From an uncultured Bacteroidales bacterium (GTDB lineage: Bacteria > Bacteroidota > Bacteroidia > Bacteroidales > F082), in the NCBI GenBank assembly GCA_905234275.1, contig CAJOHD010000005.1, positions 1 to 64,000 on the forward strand: a stretch of 64,000 bases of DNA, given 5' to 3'. The notes under the pieces are model-generated. The model made no database searches. It had not been told where the DNA came from and saw only the letters and a list, made by a program, of their open reading frames with translations. A program made the position numbers and the translations under genes. Below are positions 35,118 to 43,067 of the stretch, one piece after another. Position 1 is the first letter of the stretch; each line of letters begins with the position of its first letter.

Positions 35118-38100
35118 ATGAAAAGGAACCCTGATTATTTGTTTGAAACCAGTTGGGAAGTTTGCAACATGGTTGGCGGTATTTACACCGTCATCTCAAC
35201 AAAAGCTAACGAACTGAAACAACTGCTTGATGATCATTATATTACAATTGGTCCTGACGTTGTGAAAGAGGCGCACGAGACCATGTATTTTATCGAAGAC
35301 CCGTCGCTGTTTCCGGAATGGCGCGAAAAAGTGGCTGAGCAACTTGGCGTGAAAGTGCGTGTCGGTCGTTGGAAGATTGCAGCCAAGCCGATAGCGATAC
35401 TTATCGACTATACCTCGATGTATTCCGTTAAGAACGAGATACTTGGACATCTTTGGGAGCGTTATCAGCTCGACTCGATCCAAGGTCAGTGGGACTATAT
35501 CGAGCCCGTTGTTTTTGGCTATGCGGCTGGAAAAGTCATAGAGAATTTTGTGGAGTGGAATGTGGGGCAGGATGATAACGTGGTGGCGCAGTTCCATGAA
35601 TGGATGACAGGCGCCGGCGTGCTGTATATCAAGGAGCATTGCCCTTATATTTCAACGGTTTTCACCACTCATGCGACATATTTGGGAAGAGCGATTAGCG
35701 GTAACGGACTTCCGCTGTACAGCCAGCTTGGCACATATAACTGGCAGACGATGGCAAGCCGTTTCAATATCGTCTCGCAACAGTCGATGGAGATGAAATC
35801 TGCACAAAACGCTGATGTTTTCACTACTGTGAGCGACATCACGGCGCAGGAATGTGAACAGTTTTTGTTGAGAAAACCTGATTTTATCACTATTAACGGA
35901 ATAAATTCAGATTTTAATAAAGATAAAAAGAGTGAAGGGTGTAGAGTGAAGAGTAGAGAGAGGATCTTCACCGTCATCGATGCTCTTTGTGGAAAAGAAG
36001 TTTCGAGAGATTCGATGTTGATTATAAACAGCGGTCGCTATGAGTTCCATAACAAAGGTATCGACCTGTATATCAAGATGTTAGCGAAGCTGAACCATGA
36101 CGAGAGTCTTAAACGTGACATCGTCGCGGTGATAGCAGTTCCTGGCAATATTGCAGGACCGTCGAAGGATTTGCAGCATCGTCTGAATAAAGAAGTTGCG
36201 ATTGTTGGTCATACAGAGTTTCCTTGTACGCACTATGTTCATGATTATCAATGGGATATGGTGCTGAACGCTTTGCATGACAACGGCTTGCAAAACAATG
36301 AAGGCGACCGTGTGAAAGTGATGTTCATCCCGGCATATCTGAACGGCAACGACGGTGTTTTCAATATCAAATACAATGAATTCCTTTATGGATTCGACCT
36401 CTCAGTGTTCCCATCATATTATGAGCCATGGGGTTACACGCCGCTTGAAAGCATCGCACACGGCATCCCGACAATAACGATGGACGTTTCAGGATTTGGA
36501 AAATATATCCAAGGTAAAAAGATTGATAATGAAGCTGTTACGGTTATCCATAGGGAAGAAGGAAATGAAGATCAGCTGGTTAACGAAATGGAGAAAGTGG
36601 TGCTGAAAATGGCATCTCATTCTGAACAAGAAAACGCTGAGATCTCGAAAAAAGCAATAGAGATAGCGTCTTCTTTGATTTGGAAAGACTTGATAACCAA
36701 TTATTTGGAAGCATACGACCTTGCGGTAAGGAAATCTGGAGGAAAAGATTATATAAAACAGAGCAAAAAATATTCGGAAGTGTTAAGAAATTTTGACTTT
36801 AAGAAACAGGATGCGCCGACTTGGAAGAAGATTTTGATTGAGCCGGTGTATTCGGAGGAGATGAAAAAGTTGCAGGAACTCTCCAACAACCTGTGGTGGT
36901 GCTGGAATGTGGATGCCATAGAATTGTTCGAAAGCATTGATCCTGTTGCGTTTGAGCGTCTTGAGCAGAACCCGATAGCATTGATGAAGAGCCTCACAAA
37001 GTCGCAGATTGAAGACTTGGAGAATGACGCTAAATTCGTCGAGAAACTGAATAATGTCTATGACAAATTCAAGAAATACATGTCGGTGAAGCCTGCCGAC
37101 GACAACAAAATCGCTTATTTCTCAATGGAATATGGCCTTTTGAAGTCTCTGAAGATTTATTCAGGCGGCCTCGGAATCCTTGCTGGCGACTATCTCAAAC
37201 AAGCTTCCGATTCGAACGCTAATTTATTGGCTATCGGATTGTTATACCGTTACGGCTACTTCAATCAGGAGCTCTCGGTGTGGGGCGATCAGCTCTCACA
37301 ATATCTGCCTCAGAAGTTCTCGATGCTGCCATTGGAACCAGTCCGCGACGAAGAAGGCAACTGGGTGACGATAAGCATAGCATTTCCTGGCAGAAGTGTA
37401 TATGCAAAAGTGTGGAAAGTCAACGTGGGAAGGATAAGCTTGTATTTGCTCGACACAGATATTGAGCAGAATTCGCAAGACGACCGCGCTATCACGGGAC
37501 AGCTTTATGGTGGCGACAGCGAGATGCGTATCAAACAGGAGATTTTGCTCGGCATTGGCGGTATCAGAATGATTAACGCATTGAATATCAAGCCTACAAT
37601 ATATCATTGCAACGAAGGTCACGCAGCGTTCTGCGGTCTTGAGAGGCTGAGTAGGTACGTCGCAAAACATAACCTCGATTTTGACGTGGCAATGGAGCTT
37701 GTGCGCACTTCGACATTGTTCACTACGCACACGCCTGTTCCGGCAGGTCATGATGCTTTTGAGGAGAATCTGATGAGGACGTATCTGTCGCAATTCCCAG
37801 GCAGAGTTAACATTTCGTGGGAAGACTTCATGAATATGGGACGCATGCGCCACAACGACCCGAACGAGAAATTCTCGATGAGTGTTTTGGCGGTGAACCT
37901 CAGCCAGGAAGTCAACGGAGTGAGCCGTATTCACGGTAGAGTGAGCCGCGAGATGTTCCAGCAGATGTGGCCAGGCTATTTCGCCGAGGAGAACCACATA
38001 GGGTATGTCACCAACGGCGTGCATCTCCCGACATGGGCCGACAAACACTGGCAGCGCTTATATGATAAGGTGTTGGGCGAAAACTATCTCGAAAACCAGT

Positions 38101-39347
38101 CGGATCCTACAGTTTGGGAAAAGATTCAGAACGTGCCTGACAAAGATTTCTGGGCAATTCGTAAAGAATTGAAACACAATCTGATAGAGTTTATTAAGGT
38201 AAAGCTTGCCGATGACATGCGTCGTCGCTCAGAGAGCCCGAAACTCATCATCGAAACGTTGGAAAAACTCAACGAAAACGCTTTGATTATCGGCTTTGCA
38301 AGACGTTTTGCAACATATAAACGTGCTCATCTGCTGTTCAGCAACCTTGAAAGATTGGCGGAAATCGTCAACGACCCGAAACGTCCGGTCATCTTCTTGT
38401 TTGCAGGTAAAGCGCACCCGAACGACAAGGCAGGTCAGGATTTGATTAAGAATATTATTGAGGTAAGCAGAAAGAAGGAGTTTATTGGTAAAGTGTTGTT
38501 TATCAATAACTATGATATGGAAATCGGTAAGCTGTTGACCTCGAGTGTCGATATTTGGATGAACACACCAACGAGACCTTTGGAAGCATCAGGAACGTCG
38601 GGCGAGAAGGCTGCGATGAACGGAACGCTTAATTTCTCGGTGCTCGACGGCTGGTGGGCAGAAGGCTATCGTCCGAAAGCAGGCTGGGCTATCAAAGAGG
38701 AGAGGACTTACGACGACCAGCGTTATCAGGATGAGCTCGATGCCGAGACGATTTACGACACATTCGAAAATGAGGTTATCCCGCTGTATTACAATAGAGA
38801 CAAGGACGGCGTACCGTGCGAGTGGATACAGTGCATGAAGAACGACATGATGCAGATTGCGCCATTCTACACTATGAAACGTATGCTCGACGACTATTTC
38901 AGCCAATATTACAACAAGCTCATCGAGCGCACCAACTGGATGAAGGCTAACAGATACGCAAAGGCTTTTGAGATTGTCGATTGGAAACGCAATGTGGAGG
39001 CTAACTGGGACAAGATCGAGGTGGAATCCATCAAGGTGCCGGATCCTGATGTGCGTCCGCTGAACTTCGGCGATGTGTTCATTGCTGAAATAACACTGAA
39101 GACACCAGGCTTGAAGAAAGGTGATGTGGGCATGGAGTTGGTGTTTGCCGACAAGGATAACGATGTGATAGACAAGGTGGTACATGTCGAACAGCTATCG
39201 TTAGTCGATTCTGGTGAAGGCTGGGCGAGATATTACATCAGCATGCCGATGGAGCATGCGGGAATCTTCAATTACACCTTCCGCATCTTCCCGACAAACG
39301 AGATGTTGCCGAACCGACAAGACCTGGCTCTTGTTAAATGGGTTTAG
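35118..39347 (+). CDS. Fused GT3 glycogen synthase and GT35 alpha-glucan phosphorylase
   Basis: The protein has 1409 residues. Residues 1-550 match eukaryote-type glycogen synthase (GT3): ETSWEVCNMVGGIYTVISTK, TTHATYLGRAISG and FPSYYEPWGYTPLES. Residues 570-680 are a DUF3417-like segment (LSNNLWWCWNVDAIELF). Residues 660-1290 match the short (archaeal-type) GT35 phosphorylase: AYFSMEYGL, GGLGILAGDYLKQASD and the PLP lysine region SGTSGEKAAMNG. The rest (about 1300-1409) is beta-rich. One polypeptide thus holds both glycogen synthesis and phosphorolysis. A low-complexity stretch at 35929-35962 (residues 272-282) seems to be an in-frame microrepeat. Confidence 0.85.
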   Translation: MKRNPDYLFETSWEVCNMVGGIYTVISTKANELKQLLDDHYITIGPDVVKEAHETMYFIEDPSLFPEWREKVAEQLGVKVRVGRWKIAAKPIAILIDYTSMYSVKNEILGHLWERYQLDSIQGQWDYIEPVVFGYAAGKVIENFVEWNVGQDDNVVAQFHEWMTGAGVLYIKEHCPYISTVFTTHATYLGRAISGNGLPLYSQLGTYNWQTMASRFNIVSQQSMEMKSAQNADVFTTVSDITAQECEQFLLRKPDFITINGINSDFNKDKKSEGCRVKSRERIFTVIDALCGKEVSRDSMLIINSGRYEFHNKGIDLYIKMLAKLNHDESLKRDIVAVIAVPGNIAGPSKDLQHRLNKEVAIVGHTEFPCTHYVHDYQWDMVLNALHDNGLQNNEGDRVKVMFIPAYLNGNDGVFNIKYNEFLYGFDLSVFPSYYEPWGYTPLESIAHGIPTITMDVSGFGKYIQGKKIDNEAVTVIHREEGNEDQLVNEMEKVVLKMASHSEQENAEISKKAIEIASSLIWKDLITNYLEAYDLAVRKSGGKDYIKQSKKYSEVLRNFDFKKQDAPTWKKILIEPVYSEEMKKLQELSNNLWWCWNVDAIELFESIDPVAFERLEQNPIALMKSLTKSQIEDLENDAKFVEKLNNVYDKFKKYMSVKPADDNKIAYFSMEYGLLKSLKIYSGGLGILAGDYLKQASDSNANLLAIGLLYRYGYFNQELSVWGDQLSQYLPQKFSMLPLEPVRDEEGNWVTISIAFPGRSVYAKVWKVNVGRISLYLLDTDIEQNSQDDRAITGQLYGGDSEMRIKQEILLGIGGIRMINALNIKPTIYHCNEGHAAFCGLERLSRYVAKHNLDFDVAMELVRTSTLFTTHTPVPAGHDAFEENLMRTYLSQFPGRVNISWEDFMNMGRMRHNDPNEKFSMSVLAVNLSQEVNGVSRIHGRVSREMFQQMWPGYFAEENHIGYVTNGVHLPTWADKHWQRLYDKVLGENYLENQSDPTVWEKIQNVPDKDFWAIRKELKHNLIEFIKVKLADDMRRRSESPKLIIETLEKLNENALIIGFARRFATYKRAHLLFSNLERLAEIVNDPKRPVIFLFAGKAHPNDKAGQDLIKNIIEVSRKKEFIGKVLFINNYDMEIGKLLTSSVDIWMNTPTRPLEASGTSGEKAAMNGTLNFSVLDGWWAEGYRPKAGWAIKEERTYDDQRYQDELDAETIYDTFENEVIPLYYNRDKDGVPCEWIQCMKNDMMQIAPFYTMKRMLDDYFSQYYNKLIERTNWMKANRYAKAFEIVDWKRNVEANWDKIEVESIKVPDPDVRPLNFGDVFIAEITLKTPGLKKGDVGMELVFADKDNDVIDKVVHVEQLSLVDSGEGWARYYISMPMEHAGIFNYTFRIFPTNEMLPNRQDLALVKWV
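35929..35962. repeat. In-frame GAGTGAAG microrepeat in the GT3 domain
   Basis: Purine-rich AGAGTGAAGGGTGTAGAGTG followed by AAGAGTAGAG contains two GAGTGAAG units. It encodes KSEGCRVKSRE in a loop after the conserved NGINSDF. The surrounding DNA is not of this composition. Confidence 0.55.
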
Positions 39348-39349
39348 TT

Positions 39350-39925
39350 ATGAACAAGAAAAAGATAGTGTATATTCACGGTTTCGGAGGCTCGCCGTTT
39401 ACGCAGACGGTGGGCTTCCTGAACTTGTATTATCCTGACTATGAATGGTGTGCGCTTGAAGTTGACCATCATGCAGGGGCTTCAATTAAGAAAATCAACG
39501 ATTTCGCGAAAGAAAACAATGTTTTTGCCATGATTGGCACATCATTGGGCGGTTTTTATGTGCTTTGCAGCGATTTCACTGGTCCGAAGTTGGTGATAAA
39601 CCCTGTCATCGAGCCGATGAAGTCGTTAAAGAAGAGCGTGGGAACAGTTCAATATCATGCTCGCAGAAGCGATGGTGCCACTTCGTTCAAGTTCACGATG
39701 CAGGATCTGTTTGAGTTCAAGAAATTCAAATTCACTGTAAATGACAATGTCACATGTCATCATTGTGAGCATGACGAGCTCCTTGGCGACGACATCAAAC
39801 GCGATTACGAGAAAATCTTCAAAAATCGCAAGATGTGCCCGAAGAAAACGCTGCCATCACATATTATTAGTGAAAGCTACGTGAAACATGAGGTCGGGGA
39901 ATTTTTATCCGTTATTTCTAGATAA
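39350..39925 (+). CDS. YqiA/YcfP-type alpha/beta hydrolase
   Basis: The protein has 191 residues. KKIVYIHGFGGSP gives the oxyanion-loop region, MIGTSLGGFYVL the nucleophile elbow (Ser in G-x-S-x-G-G), CEHDELLGD the likely Asp, and the final VKHE the likely His. This is the YqiA family of small esterases. The ATG at 39350 lies 2 nt after the GT3-GT35 stop, so it is cotranscribed with the glycogen operon. An in-frame ATG at 39338 overlaps the upstream gene. Substrate unknown. Confidence 0.8.
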   Translation: MNKKKIVYIHGFGGSPFTQTVGFLNLYYPDYEWCALEVDHHAGASIKKINDFAKENNVFAMIGTSLGGFYVLCSDFTGPKLVINPVIEPMKSLKKSVGTVQYHARRSDGATSFKFTMQDLFEFKKFKFTVNDNVTCHHCEHDELLGDDIKRDYEKIFKNRKMCPKKTLPSHIISESYVKHEVGEFLSVISR

Positions 39926-39940
39926 ATTAAATTGTTTTTA

Positions 39941-40012
39941 TGCCTTAACAGGCGGTTTTTAATGATACTTTTTGATCAAGCAAAAAGTATCATAAAACTG
40001 CCTGTTATGGCA
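39941..40012. repeat. 72-nt long hairpin (terminator or MITE-like palindrome)
   Basis: The arms (about 39941-39974 and 39979-40012) are complementary with a few mismatches, including TTAACAGGC/GCCTGTTA and ATGATACTTTTT/AAAAAGTATCAT, around a short loop. It lies after the esterase and just before the promoter of the DUF4160 module. It could end the glycogen operon, but lacks a distinct U-tract, and its length suits a small palindromic element. Confidence 0.7.
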
Positions 40013-40030
40013 AAATATTTTAAAAACCAC

Positions 40031-40061
40031 TTGACAAAACCGAAAATTTGTTGTATCTTTG
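40031..40061 (+). promoter_or_regulatory. Strong promoter of the DUF4160-DUF2442 module
   Basis: TTGACA begins at 40031; 20 nt separate TTG from TATCTTTG (40054-40061). The same TTGACA plus TATCTTTGC pair is found at the left edge and before the PBECR-like gene. Confidence 0.75.
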
Positions 40062-40087
40062 CAGCATAATTTTTAAAGTTTTATATT

Positions 40088-40389
40088 ATGCCTAAGATTT
40101 ATGATTACCTTGGAATAGTTTTTTATTCTATTCAAACGAACACGAGCCGCTACACGTTCACGCAAAATTTGGTGATTGCGAAACAGTATTCATTATTATT
40201 TTTGAAGATGGCGTTTTGAAGAGGATAGAAACACGCAACACCAAGGGTTTTGATCCGCTTCCGTTAGCAAAATATAGGGAAGCGATGCGTTTTGTAGAGA
40301 AATATGCCGTTGAGATTGCAATAAAATGGCATAAGGTTTTTGTTTTGAAAGAAAAAATTGTTTGCGAAGAGATTACAAAGAAAATATGA
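40088..40389 (+). pseudogene. DUF4160 protein with a frameshift in a T run
   Basis: The ATG opens MPKIYDYLGIVF, the usual DUF4160 N-terminus. In that frame it ends after about 43 codons. Adding one T to the run of six at 40119-40124 joins it to SNEHEPLHVHAKFGD, with the family's HxHA motif, and continues to a TGA at 40387-40389, giving a full 100-residue protein. The stop overlaps the DUF2442 start (ATGA). DUF4160 and DUF2442 genes are commonly neighbours and are suspected of being a toxin-antitoxin-like pair. Real frameshift, phase-variable tract, slippage and sequencing error are all possible. Confidence 0.8.
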
Positions 40390-40652
40390 ATAAGTTTAAA
40401 ATTGTTGATGCTCAATATGTTGAAGGCTATAAATTAAAAATAACCTTCGAGGACAACCATTGTGTTTTCGTCGATTTTGAACCGTTTTTTTTAAAGAATC
40501 CGAGCCCAGTTTATGAAGAATATCACGATTTGTCACGTTTCAAAGAGTTTAAAGTTGAAAACGGCAACGTGGTATGGGGTGATTCGTGGGATTTGATTTT
40601 TAATCCAAAGAATCTGTATTACAACGATTTAGTTACCAATTTTGAGAATTAA
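40386..40652 (+). CDS. DUF2442 protein
   Basis: The protein has 88 residues. VDAQYVEGYKLKITFEDNHCVFVDFEPFF and NVVWGDSWDLIFNPKNLYY follow the DUF2442 pattern (x-YxLxLxFxDG, then WPNGxDxxPExLY). It starts inside the DUF4160 stop codon (ATGA overlap), so it needs translation of DUF4160 to reach it if coupled. Its end overlaps the convergent exonuclease gene by 20 bp. A regulator or antitoxin role is assumed by analogy only. Confidence 0.75.
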   Translation: MNKFKIVDAQYVEGYKLKITFEDNHCVFVDFEPFFLKNPSPVYEEYHDLSRFKEFKVENGNVVWGDSWDLIFNPKNLYYNDLVTNFEN

Positions 40653-41205
40653 ACACCTCCATTGCAATAGCAGCGCACGCCTCAGCATCGGCTAACGCAT
40701 TGTGATGTTTGTTCTTTTTGTTGAAATCGTAGCCGCATGCTGCAGCAGCTGTTTGAAGTTTGTGGTTTTCCAAGTCGGGGAGGACGATTTCAGAGGCACG
40801 TTTTGTGTCGTAGATTTTGAAGCGTTTGCGCCCCATTTTGTAATATTCAAATAGCGAGTTCAGGCAGCGTTTTTCAAATTCGTAACCGTGTGCCACGAAT
40901 GGTAATCCTTTGAGTTTCTTTTCAATATGATTCCAAATCTGGGGGAATATAGGCGCATCGTCGGTGTCTTTTTTCTTGATGCCGTGAATCTTGCTGGTGT
41001 AGAAGTCGTAGTAGTTCGGCACAGGTTTCACGAGACTGTAGAACTCTTCCACAATCTCGCGGTTGCGCACGATTACGATTCCCACGCTGCAGACGCTGGT
41101 GGTTGCAGCATTCGCCGCCTCGAAGTCGATTGCGACGAAGTCGGGGAGGTCGGGCAAGATGTTGTCGTCAGGCTTTGATTTCGCAGTAGTAGATGTCGAT
41201 GCCAT
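40633..41205 (-). CDS. DnaQ-like DEDDh 3'-5' exonuclease
   Basis: The protein has 190 residues. Exo I reads FVAIDFEAA, exo II about LPFVAHGYEFEKRC, and exo III HHNALADAEACA (the H and D of DEDDh). This is the stand-alone epsilon-subunit-like family, probably involved in DNA repair or RNA trimming. The ATG at 41205 is chosen; a GTG at 41226 is upstream. The gene overlaps the end of the unknown gene before it by 38 nt, implying coupled translation, and the convergent DUF2442 gene by 20 bp. Confidence 0.8.
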   Translation of the reverse strand: MASTSTTAKSKPDDNILPDLPDFVAIDFEAANAATTSVCSVGIVIVRNREIVEEFYSLVKPVPNYYDFYTSKIHGIKKKDTDDAPIFPQIWNHIEKKLKGLPFVAHGYEFEKRCLNSLFEYYKMGRKRFKIYDTKRASEIVLPDLENHKLQTAAAACGYDFNKKNKHHNALADAEACAAIAMEVFNSQNW

Positions 41206-41479
41206 CGTCTTCAAACATTGCTTCACTCAGACAATACTGACCCGGACGGTCGTCCTCTTGGAAAAGATAAACTGAAGCTTTGTGGAATGTCAGAGGCTTC
41301 TGGTCGGCCGACAGTTTCTGCACCGTTTCGTATGAGATGCCTTCAATCTTGCAGAGCTTCATCATCGCTGCAAGGTCGAGGTCGACGTTCAGAAACATGT
41401 CCTTTTTGCCTTCTTTCCACGCAATGCTGATGATTCCCGTGGTGTAAAGCTCAAAATCTTTTATTTCGATTTTTTTCAT
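41168..41479 (-). CDS. Unknown 103-residue protein
   Basis: Starts MKKIEIKDFELYTTGI and shows alternating strands and helices (ISIAWKEGKKDMFLNVDLDLAAMMKLCKIEG). No motif, signal peptide or membrane segment was recognised. It is upstream of, and overlaps, the exonuclease gene, so the two are probably one transcript. The codon pattern and ATG look real. Confidence 0.6.
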   Translation of the reverse strand: MKKIEIKDFELYTTGIISIAWKEGKKDMFLNVDLDLAAMMKLCKIEGISYETVQKLSADQKPLTFHKASVYLFQEDDRPGQYCLSEAMFEDDGIDIYYCEIKA

Positions 41480-41584
41480 TTTTTAATTATTATGTCACCT
41501 TCGGTGAGAAATTTTTCAAATTATTTTCGGCCTTATTTTGTTTAATTTGAAATAAATTTGTTTAATTTTTCGCCTTCAGGCGAT

Positions 41585-42913
41585 TTATATTTTCAATTTT
41601 TTCCAGTTTGCAAATTTTATATAAAGTACTGATACTAAGCCAATTAAGCCACCGTAGATGTATTCGCACGTCCACACCCATTCAACCTTGGTGGTGATGC
41701 CTGTCAAGACCCAGACATAAATGATGTAGAGAATCAGGATACCGAATTCAAGCCAAAGTGCCGCGTTGGTGTTGCCGGTTCCAGACACCGACTCAAATAT
41801 GACTGCTCCCATCGCCTGGAATAATATCGCACCGCAAATCACATAAATGGAAGGGATGGCGGCGTTTGCAAGCACCATATCGTCGGTGTAGATGCTCATC
41901 ACAGTGGTAGGGAAGAAGATACACACCAAAATCAGCGGGATGCAGCAGAGAATGCAGTTGAAGACGATTCTGAACACTGTTTTCATGACTTCGTCGGCAT
42001 GACCTGCTCCGATGATGCGGCTCGTCAAGGTGTTGGAAGTGGCGAGGAAACCGAAGACCGGGATGAACAGAATCATGTAGACGCTGCGAGCGATTGAAGA
42101 GATTCCAATGGCTTGTTCGCCCATCTTTTCGACCATGATGAAGAAGATAAACCATGCGCTGAACGAGAACAGCTTCTGGAACATCGTAGGCGTAGCTATC
42201 TTGAAGATATTGATAATCAAGTCTTTATTTATTCCATGAGGCTTGAAAAGCTCATATTCGCGCTTGCCTAAAGTGATGTAAGTGTAGACGAAGAAGAACG
42301 TCGTGGCGGTGATTTCTGCTATCAGCGAAGCCAAGGCTGCACCGGCTATTCCCATCTCCGGAAGTCCCCAGTGACCGAAAATTAGGCAGTAGTCAAGGAT
42401 GATATTGACCGTCGCCATGAGTATTGTGGAGTAGGTGATGACTTTAGTGTTGGAAAGTCCAGTGTAGAGCGAGCGGAAGAGGTAGTTAAAGCACACAAAA
42501 ACGATGCCGAACTGTCGCACGTTGATATATTCCATCGCGCCAGCGTAGATGCTGTCGGATTCGATGATGAAATCGAGGAGCGGACCCGAAAACAGTCGCA
42601 TTATCAGGAACAAAAGCAGTCCGAAAATGAGTATCGAGGCGGCTCCGTGCTGGAAGATGCTGCCGATTTTGTTATACTCTCTTTCGCCGAAACGTCGCGC
42701 TATAATTATCTGAATACCAATGGCTAAGCCCATCGCCATGGTGGTGAACACGAAATAATACATGCCCGCCATCATCGAAGCGCCAAGGGCAATCACGCCG
42801 AGGTGACCCAGAAACGCCGTGTCGGTGAAAGTGATGAGCGTCTGCGCGAGTCCGCCAATCATAATCGGAACCGCGATGCGCCAAATTTCCCTTGTCGAAA
42901 CACTTGTCTTCAT
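41585..42913 (-). CDS. MATE family efflux transporter
   Basis: The protein has 442 residues and about twelve membrane segments in two similar halves. The first segment reads REIWRIAVPIMIGGLAQTLITFTDTAFLGHLG, the standard MATE/NorM opening, and GIGSxARSV-like text follows near 245. It should export drugs or metabolites in exchange for H+ or Na+. Two small hairpins (stems TCACC/GGTGA at about 41493 and CGCC/GGCG at about 41572) lie between its end and the next leftward gene. Confidence 0.92.
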   Translation of the reverse strand: MKTSVSTREIWRIAVPIMIGGLAQTLITFTDTAFLGHLGVIALGASMMAGMYYFVFTTMAMGLAIGIQIIIARRFGEREYNKIGSIFQHGAASILIFGLLLFLIMRLFSGPLLDFIIESDSIYAGAMEYINVRQFGIVFVCFNYLFRSLYTGLSNTKVITYSTILMATVNIILDYCLIFGHWGLPEMGIAGAALASLIAEITATTFFFVYTYITLGKREYELFKPHGINKDLIINIFKIATPTMFQKLFSFSAWFIFFIMVEKMGEQAIGISSIARSVYMILFIPVFGFLATSNTLTSRIIGAGHADEVMKTVFRIVFNCILCCIPLILVCIFFPTTVMSIYTDDMVLANAAIPSIYVICGAILFQAMGAVIFESVSGTGNTNAALWLEFGILILYIIYVWVLTGITTKVEWVWTCEYIYGGLIGLVSVLYIKFANWKKLKI

Positions 42914-42921
42914 TTTCTTTG

Positions 42922-42929
42922 CAAAAATA
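42922..42929 (-). promoter_or_regulatory. -7 box of the MATE gene
   Basis: TATTTTTG on the minus strand, 8-15 nt before the ATG at 42913, giving almost no leader. Confidence 0.5.
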
Positions 42930-42981
42930 CAAAAATATTCATTAAAAATGAATAAAATGCCGCTTTTTCCGTTAAAATTAT

Positions 42982-42989
42982 TATATTTG
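42982..42989 (+). promoter_or_regulatory. -7 box of the HEAT-thioredoxin-GH3 operon
   Basis: TATATTTG on the plus strand, giving a leader of about 70 nt. No clear TTG was seen at -33. Confidence 0.5.
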
Positions 42990-43067
42990 TAAATTGAATT
43001 AATCTATTTTTTAAGATAAGATTAAAGTTTTTAAAAAATTGATAATCAAATAATTATAAATATAGAT

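Noticed and set aside
37296..38048. 250-codon reading frame antisense to the phosphorylase domain
   Set aside because: Shadow of a conserved GT35 sequence; His/Cys-rich composition typical of a spurious frame.
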